Assembly (NCBI RefSeq): GCF_008298035.1
Contig: NZ_CP042910.1
Coordinates: forward strand, 1,508,001-1,572,000
Reading direction: 5' to 3'
DNA length: 64,000 bases
Source: Gimesia maris
GTDB lineage: Bacteria; Planctomycetota; Planctomycetia; Planctomycetales; Planctomycetaceae
This document shows, in pieces, positions 44,660 through 53,269 of the stretch. The notes under the pieces were generated by a model, which was not told where the DNA came from, did no database searches, and saw only the letters and a list, made by a program, of their open reading frames with translations. How positions within the stretch are numbered: position 1 is the first letter of the stretch; each line of letters starts with the position of its first letter. Both the position numbers and the translations under genes were made by a program.

Positions 44660-45868
44660 GTGAAAGCACGGTTTGATCAAGGGGCCAAAGTGATAAACAC
44701 GACCAATGTAAACAGTTTTATCTTAGTGATTGGTTTCTGGAGTCTGCAGGTGACTGCACAGACTTCGAATTCTGAGACCACTCCTGAAAGAGCAAAAAAG
44801 TTCCAGTATCAGACGGATGTAATCCATGTTCCTGGAGCCTATGTCGACGAACCCATCCGTAAAGAATTCTCACTGCAACAGGGAGAACAATATCTGGAGC
44901 AGGGCAGCGATGCCTGGACGACCCAGCGGAAGTGTGTGAGCTGTCACACGAACGGGATGTATCTTTTGTCGCGGCCCGAGCTGACGCCGGAACTGGGAGT
45001 TCCCGCGCGAGAGAAACGCGACTTCTTTATCAAAGAGCTGCGTAAGCTGGAAGCCATGGATCGCGAGAAACAGTTGAGTGGGATTCTGCCGACTCAGATT
45101 GCCTATGTGGCTGCCGGCCTGGCGGAATGGGATCAGCATGTCAGCAGGAAACTGTCGCCTGAAACGGATGAAGCGTTGCGGTTCATGTTGAGCGTGCAGT
45201 CGAAAGACGGCAGCTGGGGGAATGCCGACTGCTGGCCGCCCTTCGAGTCGAGTAATTATCATGGGGCAACGATTGCGGCACAGGCCATTGCGGCTGCGCC
45301 CGGGTGGCGCGAAAATCTGCAGGATCCAAAACTCCAGGCGTCTGTAGCGCGTTTACATTCATTTCTAAAGCAGACTGAGCCTGCACATGATTATGGTAAA
45401 GTGCTTTTGTTATGGACAGCTGCTTCCTCTCCGGATCTGATCAGTGCAGAGCAAAAACAGGCTCTGATTCAAATGATTCGCGAGCATCAGCTGCCTGACG
45501 GAGGCTGGTCGATACGGTCTTTTGCGACACCTGAAGCCTGGGGACGAGGGAATCGGGCGGAAAAACTGCGTGCCGAGCCGGAATACGATCAAAAGGCAGG
45601 TCGCTGGAAAAAACTGTCGAGTGATGGCCATCAGACGGGGCTGGCGATACTTGTCCTGCGGGAAAGTGGCGTGCCTGCCAATGATCCCCAGATTCAAAAA
45701 GGAGTACAGTGGCTCCTGACTCATCAGCGTGAATCGGGTCGCTGGTGGACTCGTTCACTGAATACAGATCGCTGGCATTTTATTACCTATAGCGGGACTT
45801 TTTACCCATTACTGGCATTGAAACACTGCGATGTTTTACCTGCGTTGAAACAGACCACCGCCCGCTGA
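44660..45868 (+). CDS. Secreted CxxCH protein with squalene-cyclase/prenyltransferase-like repeats
   Basis: A 402-residue protein, GTG start at 44660 with AGGAG 5 bp ahead. A weak signal-peptide-like stretch occupies ~19-34 (ending VTAQT). Residues 92-96 are CVSCH, a single c-type heme binding motif, after a Trp-Thr-Thr. The C-terminal two-thirds repeat hydrophobic alpha-alpha units with Gly-rich turns such as SKDGSWGNADCWPP, LPDGGWSIRSFATPEAWGRG and DGHQTGLAILVLRESGVP, the toroid style of squalene-hopene cyclases. The cyclase DxDD motif is not visible, so enzymatic cyclisation is unlikely. Probably a periplasmic redox or scaffold protein. Confidence 0.72.
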   Translation: MKARFDQGAKVINTTNVNSFILVIGFWSLQVTAQTSNSETTPERAKKFQYQTDVIHVPGAYVDEPIRKEFSLQQGEQYLEQGSDAWTTQRKCVSCHTNGMYLLSRPELTPELGVPAREKRDFFIKELRKLEAMDREKQLSGILPTQIAYVAAGLAEWDQHVSRKLSPETDEALRFMLSVQSKDGSWGNADCWPPFESSNYHGATIAAQAIAAAPGWRENLQDPKLQASVARLHSFLKQTEPAHDYGKVLLLWTAASSPDLISAEQKQALIQMIREHQLPDGGWSIRSFATPEAWGRGNRAEKLRAEPEYDQKAGRWKKLSSDGHQTGLAILVLRESGVPANDPQIQKGVQWLLTHQRESGRWWTRSLNTDRWHFITYSGTFYPLLALKHCDVLPALKQTTAR

Positions 45869-45877
45869 GCCTGCGTG

Positions 45878-47110
45878 CTATTCTGCTTTGGGAGGCAGCT
45901 TTTCTGACTGCCATTTTTTGAACTGGGGGGAAGCCGTGAATTTTTCGATGTTTTCGAGTTCACTGAGGTCCAGGTCTTCATAGGCAAAACCAAATTTGGA
46001 TTTGAGAGTTTCCAGGTGTTTAATGGTTTCGTCGAAATTGCCCTGGAGTACGGAGATGTTGAGCAGGTGCAGGTAAGGTTGCAGAAGATCCGGTTCAATT
46101 TCCGATGCTTTACCGGCGTATTTCGCAGCGAGGCTGATGTCGCCCATTTCAATCAGGATGCCAGCCCGCAGGGAGTACAGATAAGGGTCCACTGTTTTCA
46201 GTGAAGCGGACAGACGCTCCAGGCAGTCGATGGCCTGAGGATATTGTTTTTCCATGCTGAAATAATCAACACTCAACATCTCTGCAGCGGGATCCTGAGG
46301 ATGGTACTTGCGAAAAACGTTTAACACCTGCTGGTATTTTTTGCTGTCTTCTTTGGCAATTGAGTCTTGCGCCAGAAAGAGCAGGACCGTTTTATCGCTT
46401 TTGTATTGAGAAGGAAGTTGTGAGTACGCCTGGAATGGATCAGCCTTTTCGTCGGTGACTGTAAGGAAGTCATAACGTTTTTTCTGGTCGAGGATCCGAG
46501 TTTTCTGTTCGGGAGTCAGTTTATCCTGATTGGCTCCATGGGCCTTGTACAATTCGGGTAAATAGACCCGCTGCAGAGATTGAGAAATCAGCTCTCCGGT
46601 AGAGAAACTGTCGATGTCGATGATTTTCAGTTCGCCGGAATCCTGTTTTTCGATAATCAGCGCCTGGTAGTTGAGAGTCCAGTCGGGGCGGAGGAAGCGG
46701 AAAATGACCTTGAATTGGTCGTCTTCTTTTCGCATGGCAAGGAAGCGATAGTCCGCTCCGTTAGCAACTTCTGCGAGAATCTCAGAGTCGATCCCCTGAT
46801 TTTCGCCCGTGTAGGCGGCTTCAAGTTGCTGGCGGACCGGTTGAATTGCCTGTTTAACGGCGGAATTCTGTTCGTATTCTGCCAGGACTCGATTAATGAA
46901 GGTTTTCCAGTCAAACAGGGCCCGGAATTTAGCCGGATCCTGAGCAGCGGCGGTTTCCTGAATCTGCTTACCAAATGCCTGAAGTTCTTGTGGAGTCATC
47001 TGTTGTGACGCAGCCAGGACATAGTTCTGCAGAAGAAGAAGCAGTGTCATAACTGTGAGGATGACCTGAAGCGTTCGTGAGGCAGGTGATTTGAGGCGAT
47101 GATCCGTCAT
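45878..47110 (-). CDS. Exported tetratricopeptide-repeat protein
   Basis: About 410 residues. The N-terminus has a signal-like hydrophobic region, LQVILTVMTLLLLLQNYVLA, and the start ATG at 47110 has AGGAAGAAGAG upstream; the frame is open 23 codons further back. The C-terminal half holds TPR-type helices (CLERLSASLKTVDPYLYSLR, GKASEIEPDLLQPYLHLLNI). The N-terminal part is unassigned, with a short QALIIEKQDSGELKIIDIDS section reminiscent of an unknown beta domain. It converges with the previous gene with only 9 bp between the stop codons. Confidence 0.8.
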   Translation of the reverse strand: MTDHRLKSPASRTLQVILTVMTLLLLLQNYVLAASQQMTPQELQAFGKQIQETAAAQDPAKFRALFDWKTFINRVLAEYEQNSAVKQAIQPVRQQLEAAYTGENQGIDSEILAEVANGADYRFLAMRKEDDQFKVIFRFLRPDWTLNYQALIIEKQDSGELKIIDIDSFSTGELISQSLQRVYLPELYKAHGANQDKLTPEQKTRILDQKKRYDFLTVTDEKADPFQAYSQLPSQYKSDKTVLLFLAQDSIAKEDSKKYQQVLNVFRKYHPQDPAAEMLSVDYFSMEKQYPQAIDCLERLSASLKTVDPYLYSLRAGILIEMGDISLAAKYAGKASEIEPDLLQPYLHLLNISVLQGNFDETIKHLETLKSKFGFAYEDLDLSELENIEKFTASPQFKKWQSEKLPPKAE

Positions 47111-47224
47111 TGCTTTACTCTTCTTCCTGGGGTCCCGGCGGGATAATGTGTGTACTGATGTTTTGATTACGCGAATCAATACGAAAATATCATTTTTGAT
47201 ATCGACTGATGTGGGCCCTGTAGC

Positions 47225-47254
47225 TTGACAGTTGTTTTGAAAATTGCATAGTAT
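47225..47254 (+). promoter_or_regulatory. Sigma-70-like promoter for rpmF-plsX-fabD
   Basis: A perfect TTGACA (47225-47230) and TAGTAT (47249-47254) are separated by 18 bp, about 125 bp before the rpmF ATG. This is the best promoter match in the window. Confidence 0.72.
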
Positions 47255-47379
47255 GTTCGATTCCTGTCAGAAAAGCTGGTATGAGAGATCTCCGTGCGCT
47301 TACAGGGTCTAAAAATTAGGTTAAGTTACGTATTACGTTTAGTTTAAGTTAAGTCAGGTGTTTTAAGGCGGTCTTTTTC

Positions 47380-47559
47380 ATGGCAGTTCCTAAAAGACGG
47401 ATGTCAAAATCCAATTCTCGTAAGAGACGCAGTCATAATAGTGTGAAGGCAAGTAAGCCCACCTATTGCCCACAATGTGGTACCGCGTCCCCTTCTCATG
47501 CCATTTGCCCTCATTGTGGTTTCTATCAGGGGCGAACCATCGTTGATACTGAGGACTAG
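47380..47559 (+). CDS. rpmF: 50S ribosomal protein L32
   Basis: A 59-residue protein. The N-terminus MAVPKRRMSKSNSRKRRSHN is the L32 signature, followed by YCPQCG and ICPHCG, which form the zinc-binding knuckles (Cys30, 33, 43, 46). Because all four Cys are present this is the zinc-binding C+ form. AAGGCGG lies ahead of the ATG. Six bases separate its stop codon from the plsX ATG, so the two are coupled, as in many bacteria where L32 synthesis is tied to phospholipid and fatty-acid genes. Confidence 0.96.
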   Translation: MAVPKRRMSKSNSRKRRSHNSVKASKPTYCPQCGTASPSHAICPHCGFYQGRTIVDTED

Positions 47560-47565
47560 TGGTCA

Positions 47566-48567
47566 ATGCGGATTGCACTGGATGCAATGGGGGGAGATTA
47601 TGCCCCTGAACCGAACATAACAGGAGCAATCGTTGCATTGCAGGCGGATCCTGCACTCAATGTCGTTCTGGTAGGTCCACAGGACCTGCTGGAAGCTCAG
47701 GTTGCAGCATCGGGCTATAATGGTGATCGTCTTTCGATTGTCCATGCCAGCCAGGTTGTAGGGATGGAGGAAAAACCGACTGACGCCATGCGTCAGAAAC
47801 CGGACAGCTCTATCTCCGTCTGCTGGAAGCTGATGGCGGCCCGTGAAGTCGATGCGGTTGTCAGCGCGGGAAATACCGGTGCGGTTGTCGCTTCTGGTTT
47901 GAAAACCCGACTGTTCCTGAAAAGTGTCAAACGCCCCGGGATTGCAGTGACTTTACCCACCAGTGCCGGCCATGCCGTGCTGATGGATGTCGGTGCGAAT
48001 CCTTCGGCCCGACCTTCTCATCTCTACCAGTATGCTGTGATGGGTGAGATTTATGCCCGCGAAGTATTGCGGATCGAGTCACCCAAGATTGGCCTGATCA
48101 ATATCGGCAGTGAAGACGTGAAGGGGAATGATCTCTATCGTGACACATATCGCCTGCTGAATGAGGGGCCGCTGAAAGACAGCTTTGTAGGTAATGTCGA
48201 AGGGCGCGGTCTGTATCAGGGGGAAGCTGACGTATTAATCTGTGAAGGTTTCGTCGGCAATGTGGTGTTGAAGGTGAGTGAGGGGATGGCTGATTTTCTG
48301 ATGAAAGAAGCTTCCCGGCAGATCATCGGCAGTCTTGATGTCGAGCGAGATAAGGCCAAGCTGGCCTTTCAGGAGATGGGTAAGCGGTTCCGCTACCATG
48401 AAACCGGCGGGGCGCCATTACTCGGTATTGACGGGATTTGTATCATCTGTCACGGTTCCAGTGATGCCCACTCGATCACAAATGCATTGAGGGGGAGTGC
48501 CATGTTCAAGGATCGTGGCATCAATTCGCAGATCGCCGATCATCTGGTGCAGAAGCCTGTTGCCTGA
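47566..48567 (+). CDS. plsX: Phosphate acyltransferase PlsX
   Basis: 333 residues, normal length. The N-terminus is MRIALDAMGGDYAPEPNITG, and conserved SAGNTGAVVASGLKTRLFLK and DVGANPSARPSHLYQYAVMG stretches follow. It makes acyl-phosphate from acyl-ACP for phospholipid synthesis at the membrane face. It directly follows rpmF and precedes fabD by 50 bp, the standard rpmF-plsX-fab order. Confidence 0.96.
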   Translation: MRIALDAMGGDYAPEPNITGAIVALQADPALNVVLVGPQDLLEAQVAASGYNGDRLSIVHASQVVGMEEKPTDAMRQKPDSSISVCWKLMAAREVDAVVSAGNTGAVVASGLKTRLFLKSVKRPGIAVTLPTSAGHAVLMDVGANPSARPSHLYQYAVMGEIYAREVLRIESPKIGLINIGSEDVKGNDLYRDTYRLLNEGPLKDSFVGNVEGRGLYQGEADVLICEGFVGNVVLKVSEGMADFLMKEASRQIIGSLDVERDKAKLAFQEMGKRFRYHETGGAPLLGIDGICIICHGSSDAHSITNALRGSAMFKDRGINSQIADHLVQKPVA

Positions 48568-48617
48568 GTCGGCATCTTAAACTAGCAGCGCAATTCCAAA
48601 ATTAGAGGGATCGACTC

Positions 48618-49526
48618 GTGAGCAGAATCGCTTTTTTATTTCCCGGACAGGGTGCTCAGCATGTCGGGATGGGTAAAACGATTGCCGAAAATTATCCGGC
48701 TGCCCGGGAGCTGTATCATCGTGCTTCCGAAATTCTGGAATACGATCTGGCAAAACTCTGTTTTGAAGGTCCCAGTGCAGAACTGGACTCAACGGTCATC
48801 AGTCAACCTGCTTTGTTTGTGACCAGCCTGGCCGCTCTGGAAATGTTGCGTGCAGATTCTCCTGATAAAGTTCTGGCTTGCGAGATGGCAGCTGGATTGA
48901 GCCTGGGAGAATATACTGCCCTGGTTTTTGCGGGAGCCATGAGTTTTGAAGACGGGCTGCGTGTTGTGCAGCGCCGTGGCGAAGCGATGCAGGCAGCCGC
49001 AGATGCGAATCCGTCCGGGATGGTCAGTATCCTGTTGCTGGATCGGGAGAAGGTGGCCGAGATCTGTCAGTCCGCATCATCTGCGGGTAAGATCTGGATT
49101 GCCAATTATCTCTGCCCTGGAAATATTGTTCTGTCTGGGGAAAACAGTGCCTGCGAACTGGCAGCGGAGCTGGCCGAGCAGGAGGGGGGCCGGGCGATTC
49201 CTTTGGCGGTGGCAGGGGCATTCCATACGGAAATCATGAAGCCGGCGGACAGTCGCCTGTCAGAAGCGCTGGCAGGAGTCGGTCTGAAGAAACCGGAAAT
49301 TCCCGTGATTTCCAACGTAGACGCAGAAATTCACGAAGAACCGGATGAAATTCGCGAATTGCTGGTACGACAGGTGATCAGCCCGGTGCTCTGGGAGGAT
49401 TCCCTGCGGACGATGCTGGCGGCCGGGTTTGATGAGTTTTATGAAATTGGTCCTGGTAAGGTTCTGAAGGGATTGATGAAACGCGTGGATCGAAAAATTT
49501 CCTGTGAAACGGTCAACGATTCATAG
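48618..49526 (+). CDS. fabD: Malonyl-CoA:ACP transacylase
   Basis: 302 residues. Starts at GTG with GAGGGA upstream. FPGQGAQHVGMG opens the protein and the nucleophile Ser95 is in AAGLSLGEYTAL (GxSxG). AGAFHTEIMKPA carries the catalytic His region. It loads malonyl onto ACP for chain extension. It lies 50 bp after plsX and nearly 400 bp before acpP. Confidence 0.95.
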   Translation: MSRIAFLFPGQGAQHVGMGKTIAENYPAARELYHRASEILEYDLAKLCFEGPSAELDSTVISQPALFVTSLAALEMLRADSPDKVLACEMAAGLSLGEYTALVFAGAMSFEDGLRVVQRRGEAMQAAADANPSGMVSILLLDREKVAEICQSASSAGKIWIANYLCPGNIVLSGENSACELAAELAEQEGGRAIPLAVAGAFHTEIMKPADSRLSEALAGVGLKKPEIPVISNVDAEIHEEPDEIRELLVRQVISPVLWEDSLRTMLAAGFDEFYEIGPGKVLKGLMKRVDRKISCETVNDS

Positions 49527-49752
49527 GGGTTTTAAGAGTGAGGTTCTGTGTGCGTTTCAATAAAGCGTGCAAAAGGACAGTGGTGTTGCGGAGTACATTT
49601 TCGCAGACAATTCAGAGCTTGATCTGGTCTATCAATTTGTGCTACAACAACTTACGTGGGAACTCTGAAGAAAATTCTGTAGAACCTGAAATCGTGGGTT
49701 CTCAGACTGGTAAAGTGAGCCCGATCAAATTATGAGAGAACTTTGGCGAAGT

Positions 49753-49776
49753 AGACAAGACTCATAATTCTTGTCT
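49753..49776 (+). terminator. Weak terminator-like hairpin after fabD
   Basis: AGACAAG pairs perfectly with CTTGTCT (7 bp, loop 10), followed by CATTTTAAGG. It is the only hairpin in this spacer, 227 bp after the fabD stop codon. The short stem and interrupted T-run leave it uncertain. Confidence 0.4.
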
Positions 49777-49786
49777 CATTTTAAGG

Positions 49787-49815
49787 TTTACATAATTCGG
49801 GAAAGTGGATATATC
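49787..49815 (+). promoter_or_regulatory. Sigma-70-like promoter for acpP
   Basis: TTTACA (49787-49792) and TATATC (49810-49815) are separated by 17 bp, about 104 bp ahead of the acpP GTG. Separate control of acpP, a very abundant protein, is usual in bacteria. Confidence 0.6.
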
Positions 49816-49918
49816 ATCGCTACATCTGTAGGCGAATGCATCCAAGTTGGTCTGGGAATGATGTTTCCAGCCATCCTGAAGTTAAAAAAAATCACTAAGA
49901 CGGTGAAGGAGAAGAAGA

Positions 49919-50152
49919 GTGTCAATTGAAGAAAAAGTGGTTGGTATCGTTAGCGAGCAATTAGGCCATCCCAAAGAAGATATTACGCTGGACAGCAAGT
50001 TTATCGACGACCTCAAGGCCGATTCTCTGGACATTGTAGAACTCGTTATGGAATTCGAAGACGAGTTTGATGTGACCATTCCTGATGACGACTATGACAA
50101 AATCAAAACCGTCGGCGATGTAGTTGGCTACATCACTGAAAAGGCGAGCTGA
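49919..50152 (+). CDS. acpP: Acyl carrier protein
   Basis: 77 residues, typical ACP size and very acidic. The phosphopantetheine attachment Ser36 sits in [20 protein letters not shown]. Starts at GTG (49919), with AAGGAGAAGAA immediately upstream. It carries growing acyl chains for the neighbouring fatty-acid enzymes. The fabF gene follows in 85 bp and probably shares the transcript. Confidence 0.96.
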   Translation: MSIEEKVVGIVSEQLGHPKEDITLDSKFIDDLKADSLDIVELVMEFEDEFDVTIPDDDYDKIKTVGDVVGYITEKAS

Positions 50153-50237
50153 ATTCGGATCTGTAACCATCCAGCTGAACTGTCCTTTGTTTTGAAACTA
50201 TCTGGTCCTGTCTTTTCATTGTAGGAAGTGTTCACGA

Positions 50238-51482
50238 ATGCGCAGGAGAGTTGTCGTTACCGGAGTATCTGTTGTAACGGCTCTGGGTTTAGATGTCTCA
50301 GAGTTCTGGGACAAGTTATGCGCTGGTAAAAGTGGTATTGGTCCGCTGGAACGCTTTGACTGCTCAGACTACAAAGTTCGTTTTGGCGGCGAGATCAAGG
50401 ATTTCAATGCCAGCGAATATACGAATATCTCAGCGAAAGATCTGAAGCGTGTTGACCGGTTTGTGCAGTTCGCTCTGGTAGGCGCTCATATTGCTTATCG
50501 TCAGGCTCAACTCGAAGAGTTTGAAGGTGATCCTTATCGCAGAGGAGTTCTGGTCGGCAGTGGTATTGGCGGTCTGAATGAAATCGAAAGTCAGCATGAT
50601 CGTCTATACAACCAGGGACCGGCACGTGTTTCTCCCTTTATGATTCCGAAGCTGATGGTCAATGCCGCCAGCGGGAATATTTCGGTGACTTACGAGTTAA
50701 AGGGACCGAACAGCGCTGTGGCAACGGCCTGTGCTTCCGCGACCAATGCGATCGGGGATGCATTCAAGCTGATCCAGCATGACGTTGCCGACATCATGAT
50801 TACAGGCGGCAGTGAAGCCGCGGTGACCCCGATGGGGTTATCTGGTTTTGCCCGTATGAATGCCCTGTCGACACGTAACGATGATCCGCAGTCAGCCAGT
50901 CGTCCCTTCGATCGTGATCGAGATGGGTTTGTCATGGCTGAAGGGGCCGGCATCATCGTGCTCGAAGAGTACGAACATGCAAAAAAACGGGGAGTTCCCA
51001 TTCTCGCAGAAGTCATCGGTTATGGCATGTCTGCAGATGGGACTCACATGACAGCGCCTGATCCGGAAGGACGGGGGGCTGCCCGTGCCATGCTGCATGC
51101 GATTAAAGATGCCGGTGTCAATCCAGAGGATATTGACTATATCAATACGCATGGGACGAGTACTCCGCTCGGCGATGTGGCAGAAACAGCTGCGATCAAT
51201 ACCGTTTTCAATTCACATGTGAAACAGATGCCAGTGTCGAGTACAAAGGGGCATCTGGGTCATCTGCTGGGGGCATCAGGGGGTGTTGAGTTTGTTGTGG
51301 GGGTGAAAGCATTGCAGGAGCAGGTAGCACCTCCGACGATCAATCTCGATAATCCGGACGAGCAGTGTAATCTGGATTACATTCCCAATGAGCCCCGTGA
51401 AATGAAGCTGAACAGGGTAATGAAGAACAGTTTCGGGTTCGGCGGGCATAACGCCTGTCTGATTCTGCAGAAGGCGCCTTAG
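50238..51482 (+). CDS. fabF: 3-oxoacyl-ACP synthase II
   Basis: A 414-residue condensing enzyme with an intact catalytic triad: Cys165 in SAVATACASATNAIGDAF, His305 in YINTHGTSTPLGD and His342 in KGHLGHLLGASG. It elongates acyl-ACP. It starts at ATG with AGGAAG upstream and lies 85 bp after acpP. The last codons overlap a GGCGCC-rich hairpin. It is the functional partner for comparison with the degenerate paralogue downstream. Confidence 0.96.
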   Translation: MRRRVVVTGVSVVTALGLDVSEFWDKLCAGKSGIGPLERFDCSDYKVRFGGEIKDFNASEYTNISAKDLKRVDRFVQFALVGAHIAYRQAQLEEFEGDPYRRGVLVGSGIGGLNEIESQHDRLYNQGPARVSPFMIPKLMVNAASGNISVTYELKGPNSAVATACASATNAIGDAFKLIQHDVADIMITGGSEAAVTPMGLSGFARMNALSTRNDDPQSASRPFDRDRDGFVMAEGAGIIVLEEYEHAKKRGVPILAEVIGYGMSADGTHMTAPDPEGRGAARAMLHAIKDAGVNPEDIDYINTHGTSTPLGDVAETAAINTVFNSHVKQMPVSSTKGHLGHLLGASGGVEFVVGVKALQEQVAPPTINLDNPDEQCNLDYIPNEPREMKLNRVMKNSFGFGGHNACLILQKAP

Positions 51483-51489
51483 GGCGCCT
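51472..51489 (+). terminator. Hairpin across the fabF stop codon
   Basis: AGGCGCC and GGCGCCT form a 7-bp GC-rich stem with a TTAG loop that contains part of the stop codon. No T-run follows directly, so it may be an mRNA-stability or pausing hairpin and not a true terminator. Confidence 0.4.
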
Positions 51490-51881
51490 GCCGCTGTCTT
51501 CTGGCTTTCTGCAATCATTCTCTCTCTTTTCGGGTTTACCTGTAAGGGGTTAGAGTTTTCCCGAATAATTCCTGATCTGAATGTCGCTTCAGGGTTGAAA
51601 ATCGGCGCATGATTGTCTTAGCTATCCCTTGTTACAGCTGCTTTACTGGGTCAGAGTGGTGTATGTATGTCTTGCTGTTGCTTTGGGTTCAGGCAGCAGG
51701 CAGAGCGAAGGGCACGATCTCTCAGCTTCTTCTTTACCAGACACGGTTAACTGCGTCAGTGGTTTTTCCGATTGAAGCAGGCAAAGCTCTTGTCTGTGGA
51801 GAATTTTGTTCTACGATGAAGATACATTATTTCGAGTGCAGCTGGCGTAGTTGATTAGCGGGACTTTCTTAAGAGATTCAA
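51483..51881. other. Spacer between fabF and the ketosynthase-like gene
   Basis: This 399-bp spacer holds no supported gene. An 81-codon plus-strand frame at 51609-51854 begins at an ATG without a Shine-Dalgarno sequence and has no domain, so I do not call it. The downstream gene may have a promoter here, but none is convincing. Confidence 0.45.
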
Positions 51882-53183
51882 ATGAATACAGAATCAAAGC
51901 GGCGAATTCTGATAACGGGTATGGGGATTCTCAGCCCGATCGGAATCGGAGTGCAAGCATTTCAAGACAGCCTGATGACCGGAAAGTCAGGAGTCAAAAA
52001 ATCCGAACTCTATTCTCATCTGGCAGCTCCTGATGTCTGCGTTGCGGAAGTATCCGATTTCAATGCGACCACGATTAAAAAAGAGTATTTGAAACAGCAG
52101 CGAAAGAGTCTCAAGGTCATGTGCCGCGAGATTCAACTGGGGGTTGCTTCTGCTAACCTGGCGATGGATGATTCCGCGCTGGATCTTTCAGCGGTCGACA
52201 GCGAACGTTTTGGGATCGAGTTCGGTGCCAATCTGATGCTCAGTCCTCCTGAAGTTCTGGTAGGAGCCTGTATGGCTGCTTCCGAGGGGCACGAATTCCA
52301 GTATCAACGCTGGGGTGGAGAAGGCCTGGCCAAAATGGAACCATTGTGGCTGCTGAAATATCTGCCGAACATGCCTGCCTGTCATATTGGAATCATTATT
52401 GACGCCCGGGGCCCTAACAACTCGATAACGCATGCAGAAGCATCTGGAAATCTTGTGCTGGGTGAAGCTCAACGCGTGATTGAACGGGGCTGGGCAGATG
52501 TTATGGTTGCTGGTGTGACCGGAACCCGGGTCCACGAAGTGAAATCCATTCACGCAAAGTTCTGGGATCAGCTGGCAGATTCCCCTGCGGAATTTGAGAA
52601 GCGTTCGCGTCCATTTGACAAGGCGCGAAGCGGGCAGGTCCTGGGTGAAGCAGCCTGTTCTCTCTTGCTGGAAGAAAAATCACACGCAGAGCAGCGGGGG
52701 GCAAAGGTCTGGGGTGAAGTTCTGGGTACAGGGGCTTCGTGCGTAGTAAAACGGGATGGCTCGGTAGATACCAAAACAGCGATCGCCAATGCCATCAGAT
52801 TGGCATTGAAAAGAGCTGATGTGGAAGTGGGTGATATCGGACATATCAACGCCCATGGCCTGGGTGAGCAGGTAATTGACGTCCAGGAATATCTTGCCAT
52901 TCAGGATATTTTTGGTGACAAGGCCACTCAAATTCCCGTGACTGCCCTGAAGAGTTACTTTGGTAATTCTGGTTCTGCCTGCGGTATTGTGGAAGCCAGC
53001 GGATCTCTGGTTGGCTTGAAGCAGGGCGTGATTCCCGCGACCTTGAACTATGAAACACCCGATCCCGACTGCCCGTTAAACGTGGTTCGGAATGAGCCCC
53101 TGCCTACAGATAACAAACTGTTTCTAAAGATCAGTACCACCACCTTTGGTCAGGCCAGTGCTTCTGTCATTTGTGGTGTCTGA
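51882..53183 (+). CDS. Degenerate beta-ketoacyl synthase-like protein (chain-length-factor-like)
   Basis: A 433-residue protein with the thiolase-fold condensing-enzyme scaffold: RRILITGMGILSPIGIG at the start, RPFDKARSGQVLGEAACSLL in the middle. The active-site Cys position reads HAEASGNLVLGEA, so Glu186 replaces the Cys. His325 in HINAHGLGEQ remains but the second His is Asn362 in ALKSYFGNSGSACG. It therefore cannot condense like its FabF neighbour. Analogues are KS-beta (chain-length factor) and KSQ proteins, which carry Gln at this Cys; a Glu is less usual. It may partner FabF, modify chain length, or have a different acyl-binding role. ATG at 51882 has AAGAGA ahead. Confidence 0.85.
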   Translation: MNTESKRRILITGMGILSPIGIGVQAFQDSLMTGKSGVKKSELYSHLAAPDVCVAEVSDFNATTIKKEYLKQQRKSLKVMCREIQLGVASANLAMDDSALDLSAVDSERFGIEFGANLMLSPPEVLVGACMAASEGHEFQYQRWGGEGLAKMEPLWLLKYLPNMPACHIGIIIDARGPNNSITHAEASGNLVLGEAQRVIERGWADVMVAGVTGTRVHEVKSIHAKFWDQLADSPAEFEKRSRPFDKARSGQVLGEAACSLLLEEKSHAEQRGAKVWGEVLGTGASCVVKRDGSVDTKTAIANAIRLALKRADVEVGDIGHINAHGLGEQVIDVQEYLAIQDIFGDKATQIPVTALKSYFGNSGSACGIVEASGSLVGLKQGVIPATLNYETPDPDCPLNVVRNEPLPTDNKLFLKISTTTFGQASASVICGV

Positions 53184-53208
53184 GATTGTTGAATTACTGC
53201 ATAAATAA

Positions 53209-53247
53209 AAAAGCCTCGTAAGGAATGTCAATCCTTACGAGGCTTTT
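53209..53247 (+). terminator. Intrinsic terminator, bidirectional
   Basis: AAAAGCCTCGTAAGGA pairs with TCCTTACGAGGCTTTT (16-bp stem, 7-nt loop) between the ketosynthase-like gene and the convergent TPR gene. A- and T-runs on either side allow both directions. Confidence 0.93.
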
Positions 53248-53269
53248 GTTGTTTCCCGATGATTCAATA

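Larger units (their letters stand above)
49527..49918. other. Spacer between fabD and acpP with terminator-like hairpin and promoter
   Basis: This 392-bp spacer contains the hairpin at 49753-49776 and the promoter at 49787-49815. It suggests that acpP-fabF is a separate transcript from rpmF-plsX-fabD. No small gene is supported. Confidence 0.5.

Noticed and set aside
49538-49735. 65-codon frame after fabD
   Set aside because: Rich in unlikely residue runs, no credible start context and near the fabD stop codon; spurious.
51609-51854. 81-codon frame between fabF and the ketosynthase-like gene
   Set aside because: Lacks a ribosome-binding site and any recognisable domain; probably spurious.
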